Shown in pieces: positions 1 through 5,534 of a stretch of 8,910 nucleotides of DNA. Source of the DNA: Candidatus Bathyarchaeota archaeon (GTDB lineage Archaea > Thermoproteota > Bathyarchaeia > Bathyarchaeales > Bathyarchaeaceae); the NCBI GenBank assembly GCA_026014605.1, contig JAOZIC010000214.1, forward strand, positions 10,151-19,060, read 5' to 3'. Both the position numbers and the translations under genes were made by a program. Positions within the stretch are counted from its first letter, which is position 1; each line of letters begins with the position of its first letter. The notes beneath the pieces were generated by a model, which was given only the letters and a program-made list of their open reading frames with translations, was not told the origin of the DNA and ran no database searches.

Positions 1-1889
1 CATTCTGCAACACAGGTTCCACACCCGTGACACATAGCCGCCGTTACTGTTGCTGCTTGGTTAAGGTCAGCTTTTATTGCCCCGTACGGACATTTGCTGA
101 CACAGATTCCACATTTTGCGTTGACGTTTTTGCATTTGTCGGGGTCTACTACTGCGATTATTGGTTCTATCTTCCAAGTTGGCTGAGACAAAACCGTGGC
201 AGCTCGGGCTGCGGCTCCGCTTCCTTGCGAAACACTGTAGGGGATGTCTTTTGGTCCTTGGCATGCACCCGCCAAAAAGATGCCGTCAACAGAAGTGTCT
301 AACGGTTTGAGTTTGGGGTGGCTTTCCATGAAAAAACCGTCTGCTCCTCTGGTGATTGCCAAGATTCTGGAGATATCGTCTGAGCCTTGGCTTGGAACAG
401 CCGCAGTGCTTAGAACTACTAGCTCGGACTCTAACTCTATGGGCTCACCTAGCGCCATGTCTTCTGAGCGGATGAGCAAGTTTTTGGTTTCTGGGATTTC
501 TTCAACCTTGGAAACCCGTCCACGGATGAAATTAACTCCTAGTTCGCGGGCTCGTCTGTAGAACTCTTCGTAGCCTTTGAAGTTGGTTCGCATGTCCATG
601 TAGAAGATGTAAACGTCCACGTCGTCGTGGTACTTTTCTTTGAGCAACACTGCGTTCTTCAAGGCATACATGCAACAGAAACCAGAACAGTACTCGTTCT
701 TGTTCACGTCCCTTGAGCCAACACACTGAATGAATGAAACCGTATGAGGCTTCTTACCATCTGACGCACGAACAATTTTACCGCCTGTAGGTCCAGCAGC
801 CAAAATCAGCCGCTCAAACTCCATTGCGGTGATAACGTTGTCGAACCTGCTGTAGCCGTACTGGCTTTCTTCGTATGGTTTGTAAACGTCAAAGCCTGTG
901 GAAACAATGATTGTTCCAACTTCTAGTTCGATGTCTTCGGGTTGCTGGTCAAAGTTGATTGCTTGTCGGGCACCACATGCGTCTACACACTTGTAGCATT
1001 CGATACAGTAGTCCTTGTTTATGGTGTAAACCAAAGGAACCGCTTGGTCAAACGGAACCGAAATCGCCTTTCTTACCCCAAGATTCTCGTCCCACTCGTT
1101 AGGATACTCAATGGGGCAGGCGTCTCGGCATTCTCCACATCCGGTGCAGTCTTCGGCGTTGACGTATCTGGGTTTCTTTTTGATTTTAACCTTAAAGTTG
1201 CCAACAAAGCCTTCAACTTTTTCTAGGTCAGCAAACGAAATAATCTCGATGTTAGGGTGACGGGAAACGTCAACCATTTTTGGTCCTTCAATACAAATCG
1301 AGCAGTCCAACGTTGGAAAAGTTTTGTCCAACGCAGCCATGTGACCGCCGATGCTTTCAGTTTTTTCTAAAACATAAACCTTGAAGCCCATACCCGCCAA
1401 ATCTAACGCAGAGTTAATTCCCGCAATTCCACCGCCAATTACAAGCGCCTTGTTGGTTACTGGAACCTCCATGGTTTCCAGCCTTTGAAGCAGCTTGGCT
1501 TTTGCAACAGCCATTTTCACGATTTCTTTAGCTTTCTCGGTTGCTTCTTTGGGTGTGCTTTGGTGGCACCATGAAGCAAATTCGCGGATGTTTGCCATCT
1601 CAAACAGGTAAGGGTTCAAGCCTGCGTCTGCTACGGTTCTTCTGAATGTTGGTTCGTGCATTCTTGGAGAACATGCGGCAACTACTACTCGGTTGAGGTT
1701 GTGTTCTTTGATTGCTTTTCGGATTTCTTCTTGTCCTGGGTCAGCGCAGGTGTAGCGGTTGTCCATTGCTACTACTACGTCTGGCAGGGTCCGCGCGTAG
1801 TTGGTTACTTCTGCAACGTCAACTACGCCTGCGATGTTAAGTCCACAGTGGCATACAAATACGCCTACTCGGGGTTTTTCAGTACTCAT
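1..1889 (-). CDS. hdrA: HdrA-like heterodisulfide reductase subunit A, flavin/iron-sulfur protein (3' end cut by window edge)
   Basis: Reading the minus strand from ATG at 1887-1889 gives 629 uninterrupted codons running off the left edge, so only the last few tens of residues are missing. Seen in order: an N-terminal domain with C13, C15, C48 and C73; an FAD-binding Rossmann motif GGGIAGINSA at about 152-161; a ferredoxin motif with C248, C251, C254 and C258; a second with C295, C298, C301 and C305 that lacks the usual proline after the last Cys; a C389...C401...C405-C406 set in the flavin domain; and a C-terminal ferredoxin pair with C586/C593/C596/C600 and C620/C623/C626, the last Cys codon being cut. 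This matches HdrA, the flavin-bifurcating cytoplasmic subunit that splits electrons between heterodisulfide-type and ferredoxin acceptors. The start has a good ribosome site (GAGGTG, 7 bases upstream) and overlaps the preceding polyferredoxin by 11 bases, so translation is probably coupled. Partners such as HdrBC or MvhD may lie beyond the left edge (inference). Confidence 0.95.
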   Translation of the reverse strand, partial: MSTEKPRVGVFVCHCGLNIAGVVDVAEVTNYARTLPDVVVAMDNRYTCADPGQEEIRKAIKEHNLNRVVVAACSPRMHEPTFRRTVADAGLNPYLFEMANIREFASWCHQSTPKEATEKAKEIVKMAVAKAKLLQRLETMEVPVTNKALVIGGGIAGINSALDLAGMGFKVYVLEKTESIGGHMAALDKTFPTLDCSICIEGPKMVDVSRHPNIEIISFADLEKVEGFVGNFKVKIKKKPRYVNAEDCTGCGECRDACPIEYPNEWDENLGVRKAISVPFDQAVPLVYTINKDYCIECYKCVDACGARQAINFDQQPEDIELEVGTIIVSTGFDVYKPYEESQYGYSRFDNVITAMEFERLILAAGPTGGKIVRASDGKKPHTVSFIQCVGSRDVNKNEYCSGFCCMYALKNAVLLKEKYHDDVDVYIFYMDMRTNFKGYEEFYRRARELGVNFIRGRVSKVEEIPETKNLLIRSEDMALGEPIELESELVVLSTAAVPSQGSDDISRILAITRGADGFFMESHPKLKPLDTSVDGIFLAGACQGPKDIPYSVSQGSGAAARAATVLSQPTWKIEPIIAVVDPDKCKNVNAKCGICVSKCPYGAIKADLNQAATVTAAMCHGCGTCVAE

Positions 1890-2778
1890 ACTCTAGCACC
1901 TCTGGGGGCATTCTGTTTATTACTGATTCTTTGAGCTTTTTTCCAGTCTTTTTACGCAACTCTTTAGTTACTGCTGCAGTTGACGCAACCTTTTCCAGAG
2001 CCTTAATCCAAGTTCCAGACTTAACCTCAGTATGGCGAATGGTTAGTCTTTCAAGTTCAAGCGCATCCTGTTCCGGGCAGGCAACTTTGCATGCACCACA
2101 GTAAACGCAGTGAGTTTCGTTAACTTGCACTTTGCCATCTTTTGAAACAATCAAAACCTCGGGAATCGGGCAAACATCAACACAGTCATGGCAGCCCTTT
2201 GGACATTTCTCGTTGAAAATTCTAAGGCTTCCACAAATGACTTTATTCACGTGGATTGCGCCATCAGGAAACTTTGCTTCACAAACTCGGCAACCAGGAC
2301 AAGAATCCTTGTCTACTTCTACAACAACTTTGCCGCCGGCTTTCTTAACCTCGATGAGGTCTAATGGACAAGCATCTTTGATTTTCAGGCATTTTGCGTC
2401 CAGTTTGGTTTGGGCAATCACAATTTCTCGCAGCAACTGCGGGAAACTGTCTTTGTCGGTTACTGGACTTGCATTTTTGTCGTTAATCTTTAACGTTAAG
2501 GCTCCAAACGGGCAGATTGCTTGGCATATTCCACAGTAGTGACATTTGTTTTCGTCAAAGCTAACTGTGGGTTTTTGGGCTTTTTCGTTCGCCTTTTTTG
2601 GAGTTCGGGTTACTTGTATGGCTTCTTTGGGGCAGACTTCCACACATAATCCGCAGCCCGTGCACTTGTTTTTGTTCAAACTGAGTTCGTAGTTTTTGGT
2701 ATGCAGTACCATCTGAATGACTTGCATATCGTTGTCTTCTTTTTTGAGTAGCTTTACTGGCGTTTTCGACTCCACCAT
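1879..2778 (-). CDS. Polyferredoxin, FwdF/MvhB-like, about five predicted [4Fe-4S] clusters
   Basis: A 299-residue soluble protein built of three tandem ferredoxin-like domains. Domain 1 has two full CxxCxxCxxxCP motifs (C39/C42/C45/C49 and C79/C82/C85/C89), giving two clusters. Domain 2 keeps only C137-P of its first motif plus C160, C163 and C166 of its second; F170 replaces the last Cys. Because the two clusters of such domains exchange their fourth ligand, the survivors form exactly one complete set. Domain 3 has C192/C196/C199/C203 with a CxxxC spacing, and C224/C227/C230/C234, giving two clusters. C182 is extra. The last 60 residues are basic and Cys-free. The multi-domain layout recalls FwdF and MvhB polyferredoxins, which serve as electron wires. 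Its place directly before hdrA suggests it carries electrons to or from the HdrA complex (inference). A later in-frame ATG (M18) is an alternative start, but the first ATG fits a leaderless transcript. Confidence 0.85.
   Translation of the reverse strand: MVESKTPVKLLKKEDNDMQVIQMVLHTKNYELSLNKNKCTGCGLCVEVCPKEAIQVTRTPKKANEKAQKPTVSFDENKCHYCGICQAICPFGALTLKINDKNASPVTDKDSFPQLLREIVIAQTKLDAKCLKIKDACPLDLIEVKKAGGKVVVEVDKDSCPGCRVCEAKFPDGAIHVNKVICGSLRIFNEKCPKGCHDCVDVCPIPEVLIVSKDGKVQVNETHCVYCGACKVACPEQDALELERLTIRHTEVKSGTWIKALEKVASTAAVTKELRKKTGKKLKESVINRMPPEVLEYEY
1890..1903 (-). promoter_or_regulatory. Shine-Dalgarno site of hdrA
   Basis: The minus strand reads AGAGGTG followed by seven bases and the ATG at 1889. 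It is a good match to the archaeal anti-SD and lies inside the end of the polyferredoxin gene, which supports this hdrA start and translational coupling. Confidence 0.6.
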
Positions 2779-2800
2779 TCTTGTTGTTTGTTTGAAAAGG

Positions 2801-2812
2801 AAATTTATCCTG
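2801..2812 (-). promoter_or_regulatory. TATA-box promoter of the polyferredoxin-hdrA unit
   Basis: On the minus strand AGGATAAATTTCC is centred near 2805. The expected transcript start, about 25 bases downstream, falls at about 2779-2780, right at the ATG at 2778. A leaderless mRNA is therefore likely. This is a pattern match only. Confidence 0.45.
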
Positions 2813-2837
2813 TTGGTTGTGAATTAGGTTTCATTAA

Positions 2838-2849
2838 TGGTTATAAACC
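2838..2849 (+). promoter_or_regulatory. hypE: TATA-box promoter of hypE (near-palindromic)
   Basis: GGTTATAAACC is centred near 2844. A start of transcription would be expected around 2868-2871. The box is almost a palindrome and reads as a TATA box on the minus strand too, so it could also act as an upstream site for the divergent hdr unit. Confidence 0.5.
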
Positions 2850-2959
2850 TTATTGATTGAGCCTATTTCCAGTTTTTGCCCAAAACAACACCATCTAAGT
2901 TTATTTTTTTGGTAGTGTTTAAAAACGTCGAACATCAAAGCTTTGCTGAGGCAGTTACA

Positions 2960-4006
2960 TTGGACAAAATAACTATGGCTCACGGCGCCGGCGGAACAAT
3001 AATGAGCGATTTAATCCACAACCATGTGCTAAAATATTTTGGCGGAAGCAACGTAGAAGTCCCGCTTGAAGCCTTGGACGACTCTGCGGTTGTCGACAAC
3101 ATAGTTTTAAAGTCCGACTCGCACGCAGTAAAACCGCTGTTCTTTGCGGGCGGGGACATCGGACGCTTATCCATTGCAGGCACCGTTAACGACATCGCAA
3201 TGATAGGCGCCACTCCACTAGCATTAACCTGTGGTATGGTATTGGAAGAAGGGCTAGCCATAGCTGATTTGGACAAAATCTTGCAAAGCATGAGAACCGC
3301 ATGCGACGAAGCTGGAGTTTACATAGTAACTGGTGACACAAAAGTTATCGAAAAAAGCGGTTTTGGCGGCTGTTTAATTAACACATCAGGAATCGGAAAA
3401 CGAAGCCCAGCCCTAGACAGCAACATCGCCGAAGTACGAAAACACCGCAGATTTGATTCCCGTTGGCTGTTAGACTCCAACCTGCGCGCAGGCGACAAAC
3501 TGATAATCTCTGGCACGGTAGGCGAGCACGGAATTACTGTTTTGTCTGCTCAGGAAGGCTACAACTTTGGAAGCAACATAAAATCAGACGTAGCCCCCCT
3601 AAACAAAGTCGCAAACAACCTGCTTAACGTCGGCGGAATCGTGGCAATGAAAGACCCCACACGCGGCGGATTGTCCAACTCATTAAACGAGTGGAGCCAA
3701 AAATCCAAAGTTGGCATACTTGTAAAAGAATCAAAAATCCCCGTGCGAGGTGACGTCAAAGCAGCCTGTGAAATGCTTGGCTTAGACCCGCTTGAGATTG
3801 GAAACGAAGGAAAGATGCTCATCGGCGTTGTATCACAGAAAGCTGAAGAGGTCTTGGCGGCACTGAAACAGACCAAAGAAGGCAAAGACGCACAAATAAT
3901 TGGCGAAGCAACAGACGACTTTAGCGAAGTTGTGTTAGAAACTGTGGTTGGTGGAAAAAGAATTCTTGCACCTCCTGTTGGTGACCCCATACCACGAATC
4001 TGTTAA
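2960..4006 (+). CDS. hypE: HypE, hydrogenase maturation protein (thiocarbamate dehydratase)
   Basis: HypE dehydrates the carbamoyl group that HypF places on its C-terminal cysteine, making the thiocyanate that supplies the CN ligands of the [NiFe] iron. The protein has the AIR-synthase (PurM-like) two-domain layout: HGAGG near the N-terminus, the stretch around GTVNDIAMIGATP, DPTRGG in the middle, and the diagnostic C-terminal PRIC ending in the acceptor cysteine. I chose TTG at 2960, giving 348 residues and beginning MDKITMAHGAGG, because it matches the family's usual N-terminus and has GAGG about 9 bases upstream. The frame is open back to a TTG at 2876, which would add 28 residues that do not look like HypE; that start lies only about 6 bases from the predicted transcript start and cannot be excluded. 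The gene is separate from, and opposite in strand to, the other hyp genes here. Confidence 0.95.
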   Translation: MDKITMAHGAGGTIMSDLIHNHVLKYFGGSNVEVPLEALDDSAVVDNIVLKSDSHAVKPLFFAGGDIGRLSIAGTVNDIAMIGATPLALTCGMVLEEGLAIADLDKILQSMRTACDEAGVYIVTGDTKVIEKSGFGGCLINTSGIGKRSPALDSNIAEVRKHRRFDSRWLLDSNLRAGDKLIISGTVGEHGITVLSAQEGYNFGSNIKSDVAPLNKVANNLLNVGGIVAMKDPTRGGLSNSLNEWSQKSKVGILVKESKIPVRGDVKAACEMLGLDPLEIGNEGKMLIGVVSQKAEEVLAALKQTKEGKDAQIIGEATDDFSEVVLETVVGGKRILAPPVGDPIPRIC

Positions 4007-4030
4007 AAACGAGAATAACGTTAACATTGT

Positions 4031-4040
4031 TTTATAAACC
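4031..4040 (+). promoter_or_regulatory. TATA-box-like promoter element
   Basis: TTTATAAACC, with a T-rich base before it, resembles the hypE promoter box. A transcript would begin near 4061, just before the tiny ORF at 4080, or could run on as a precursor of the RNA candidate. Pattern match only. Confidence 0.35.
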
Positions 4041-4079
4041 ACAATCTATGTGTTTGATGTCCTTTATTGAAGGGTGAAC

Positions 4080-4145
4080 ATGGGAAACAGCCCAGTTTTT
4101 ATACAAAAATATGTCAAAAAAACTTGTAATATTTATCTTTCATGA
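4080..4145 (+). CDS. Possible 21-residue small ORF (weak)
   Basis: ATG at 4080 opens 21 codons ending in TGA at 4143-4145. AGGGTGA lies two bases upstream, which is short spacing for a ribosome site, and a TATA-like box sits about 45 bases upstream. The peptide (MGNSPVFIQKY...) is basic with one Cys and no recognisable motif. Its length is within what chance gives, so this is a candidate only, listed because promoter and ribosome site coincide. Confidence 0.15.
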   Translation: MGNSPVFIQKYVKKTCNIYLS

Positions 4146-4162
4146 TGTTCAACCCATCGACA

Positions 4163-4171
4163 AACTATATA
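4163..4171 (+). promoter_or_regulatory. TATA-box promoter of the structured RNA candidate
   Basis: AACTATATA is centred near 4168. The expected start of transcription, about 25-27 bases downstream, is at 4193-4196, exactly where the 5' strand of the long closing helix begins (4196/4197). The agreement is the main reason to place the RNA on the plus strand. Confidence 0.5.
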
Positions 4172-4193
4172 CTCCAATATACCTACATGATAT

Positions 4194-4431
4194 ATTCCCC
4201 GAGTTGGGGAGCACGCTCTGGTATTGCGTTGAAGCATAGAGCATACGGGTCAAAACAGCTGAAGGCTGGTATGCGCCAAAAACTCCGCTTCGATGGGCTG
4301 GACAATACCTAAGTGCAATGCGTATAGGCATCGAGTGCGTTCCATCAAAAAGGCTGAAGATAAACGCACGACAAAGAAGATGTCCTAATCCGGGCCTAGC
4401 ATGCGCGAAGGGCTTAGACTCAACTCGGGGA
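4194..4431 (+). ncRNA. Unrecognised structured RNA, about 235 bases, closed by an 11-bp terminal helix
   Basis: Perfect complementarity links 4196-4206 (T plus CCCCGAGTTG) with 4421-4431 (CAACTCGGGG plus A), closing a domain of about 235 bases. Inside, further perfect helices are 4220-4226 with 4303-4309 (GGTATTG/CAATACC), 4241-4246 with 4269-4274 (GCATAC/GTATGC), 4256-4259 with 4265-4268 stacked directly on it, 4335-4341 with 4363-4369 (GTGCGTT/AACGCAC), and a weaker 4393-4397 with 4410-4414. They nest without conflict. A TATA box lies at the right distance upstream and a T-rich stretch (4450-4457) follows. The domain is richer in GC than its flanks. I do not see RNase P (GAGGAAAGUC, ACAGAA), SRP (GGAAGG/AGCAG) or 5S rRNA signatures; one GGCTTA at 4411-4416 recalls the end of RNase P P4, but its partner is missing. 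It could be a stand-alone RNA or a long leader of the transporter at 4527. Pairings were found by eye. Confidence 0.5.
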
Positions 4432-4526
4432 TTTCTATGTACCGCAAAATTTTGTTTCAACTTTAACCTGAAATAGAACTTATGTCACACGTTTTAGTGT
4501 CAGCATCCAGCTAGGACTGATTCTGT

Positions 4527-5114
4527 TTGATTGACCGAAAGGCTCTTCGCAAAAAAGCACTCATCCTAGTTTGGGTCGGATTCACTTGGAACTTTGTCGA
4601 AGCCGCAGTGGCACTATGGTCCGCTTCAGTTTCCAGTAGTGTTGCTTTGTTTGCTTTTGGCTTGGACAGTTTAATCGAAATATTTGCTGGAGCTGTTTTG
4701 ATCTGGCGCTTGAACTTGGATGAAGAACAAGAAGAAAACGCTGAAAGCAGGGCATTAAAGTTGGTGGGTGTAACGTTTTTTGTTTTGGCTGTTTTTGTGG
4801 CTTTTCAGTCGTTGGCCACTTTGACAGGTTTTCTTGTTGCTCCGCAAGAAAGTTTTGTTGGAATTGTTTTGGTTGTTGCCAGCGCTGTTTTGATGACTGT
4901 TTTGTATGTTGGCAAAATACGTTTGGCAAAAAAGTTAGGTTCCCGTGCCCTTCGAGCAGAGGCTGTGGAGAGCCTGATGTGTGACCTGCAGGATTTGACC
5001 GTTTTAGTGGGTTTGGGACTTAACGTTCTGTTTGGTTGGTGGTGGGCTGACCCTGTGGCGGCGCTGTTTTTGATTCCGTTTCTTTTAAAGGAAGGTTTTG
5101 AAGCGTTTAGCTAG
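4527..5114 (+). CDS. Cation diffusion facilitator membrane domain protein without a cytoplasmic domain
   Basis: A 195-residue integral membrane protein with about six hydrophobic segments (about 11-30, 36-61, 78-103, 109-127, 154-172, 174-188). It resembles the membrane domain of CDF metal exporters: TM2 carries G45-L-D47-S-L-I-E51 where CDF proteins have DxxxD, TM5 carries C152-D-L-Q-D156 where they have HxxxD, and the last helix begins WADPVAAL, a CDF hallmark. The transport-site set would thus be D47, E51, C152 and D156, not the common D, D, H, D. The usual C-terminal dimerisation domain is absent; the protein ends right after TM6. Substrate unknown; export of a divalent metal is the family expectation, and nickel would suit the hyp neighbourhood but is speculation. 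The frame has a stop at 4518, so TTG at 4527 is the likely start, with AGGA about 10 bases upstream. It follows the RNA candidate by about 95 bases. Confidence 0.8.
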   Translation: MIDRKALRKKALILVWVGFTWNFVEAAVALWSASVSSSVALFAFGLDSLIEIFAGAVLIWRLNLDEEQEENAESRALKLVGVTFFVLAVFVAFQSLATLTGFLVAPQESFVGIVLVVASAVLMTVLYVGKIRLAKKLGSRALRAEAVESLMCDLQDLTVLVGLGLNVLFGWWWADPVAALFLIPFLLKEGFEAFS

Positions 5115-5184
5115 AAAATTTTTCATGGTGTTATCTATCAAGAAGAGAATCTGTTTTTCTGTCTGTTCAGAATTTTGGTGTTGA
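5115..5184. terminator. Convergent intergenic spacer with T tracts
   Basis: Seventy bases separate two converging genes. On the plus strand T5 (5120-5124) follows the membrane protein stop almost at once and a second T5 lies near 5153-5157, consistent with archaeal U-tract termination of the plus-strand gene. No strong hairpin and no clear T tract for the minus-strand gene is seen. Confidence 0.3.
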
Positions 5185-5481
5185 CTATTTTTCTTCGTCT
5201 ACTTTTTGTTTGACTTGGTCCCATGTGAACATCTCAAAGCAGATAAGGGTCTCAGTTTTGCGTATATATGGAGAATTTCTTAACTCGATTAGTCTGCGGT
5301 CTATTTCCTTGATTGGTCCGTTTAGTACACATATGAAGTCATAAGAGCCGTGAACAAAGTCTGTTCGTTCAATTTTGGAGTCTAAAATCAGTCCTTTTTC
5401 TAGGATTTCTTCACAGAAAACTTTCTCTTTTCCTGGGAGCAGTTCCACTAAAACATATGCTCGACTGTTTGAAGAAGACAC
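5185..5481 (-). CDS. Stand-alone Lrp/AsnC-type ligand-binding (RAM) domain protein
   Basis: A 98-residue protein starting at GTG (5479-5481). The sequence AYVLVELLPGKEK, then a segment predicted to be helical, DFVHGSYDFICVL, a second helix (DRRLIELRNSPYI) and the strand RKTETLICFEMF follow the beta-alpha-beta-beta-alpha-beta order of the Lrp/AsnC C-terminal domain. That domain binds amino acids or other small effectors and assembles into dimers and octamers. There is no helix-turn-helix part and no room for one before the GTG, so it probably acts as a sensor or adaptor partnering other Lrp-type proteins. A TATA-like element (TTAAATT, about 5506-5512) would give a leaderless GTG start; a second TATA-like run at 5484-5490 is too close to the start to serve it. 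The protein ends convergently with the membrane protein, 70 bases away. Confidence 0.8.
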   Translation of the reverse strand: MSSSNSRAYVLVELLPGKEKVFCEEILEKGLILDSKIERTDFVHGSYDFICVLNGPIKEIDRRLIELRNSPYIRKTETLICFEMFTWDQVKQKVDEEK

Positions 5482-5534
5482 AGTTATAACTTTCTGTTAT
5501 CACTCTTAAATTGTTTCCGTAGAACGTTTAAGCG

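Larger units (their letters stand above)
4007..4526 (+). other. 520-base intergenic region holding promoters, one putative tiny ORF and a structured RNA candidate
   Basis: No conventional gene is seen here. The first part (4007-4195) is AT-rich with three TATA-like boxes (about 4031-4040, 4095-4102 and 4163-4171). The middle (about 4194-4431) is GC-richer and full of complementary segments. The last part (4432-4526) starts with a T-rich stretch (4450-4457), has a small ACAC/GTGT hairpin near 4487-4501 and leads into the TTG start of the membrane protein. A 103-codon open frame on the minus strand (4149-4460) lies over the RNA candidate but has no recognisable protein features. Confidence 0.6.

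Noticed and set aside
1..1889. Selenocysteine in HdrA, as known in some methanogens
   Set aside because: The frame from 1889 to the left edge contains no in-frame TGA, and the cluster positions are encoded as Cys; no SECIS-like need arises.
2132..2539. A 135-codon plus-strand frame
   Set aside because: Shadow of the polyferredoxin gene on the other strand; low-complexity translation with no motif.
3559..3990. A 143-codon minus-strand frame within hypE
   Set aside because: Antisense shadow of a clearly conserved gene; Ser/Pro/Thr-rich translation with no family features.
4194..4431. RNase P RNA or SRP (7S) RNA
   Set aside because: The closing helix and GGCTTA near 4411 recall RNase P, but the conserved GAGGAAAGUC and ACAGAA elements are not there. 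The SRP domain IV motif (GGAAGG and AGCAG) and the Alu-domain UGUAAU are also absent. A covariance-model search could still overturn this.
4149..4460. A 103-codon open frame on the minus strand over the RNA candidate
   Set aside because: Its composition (many His, Arg, Ser, Tyr; no domain or motif) and exact overlap with a set of nested perfect helices suggest an open frame by chance in a GC-richer RNA region. Cross-species conservation would settle it.
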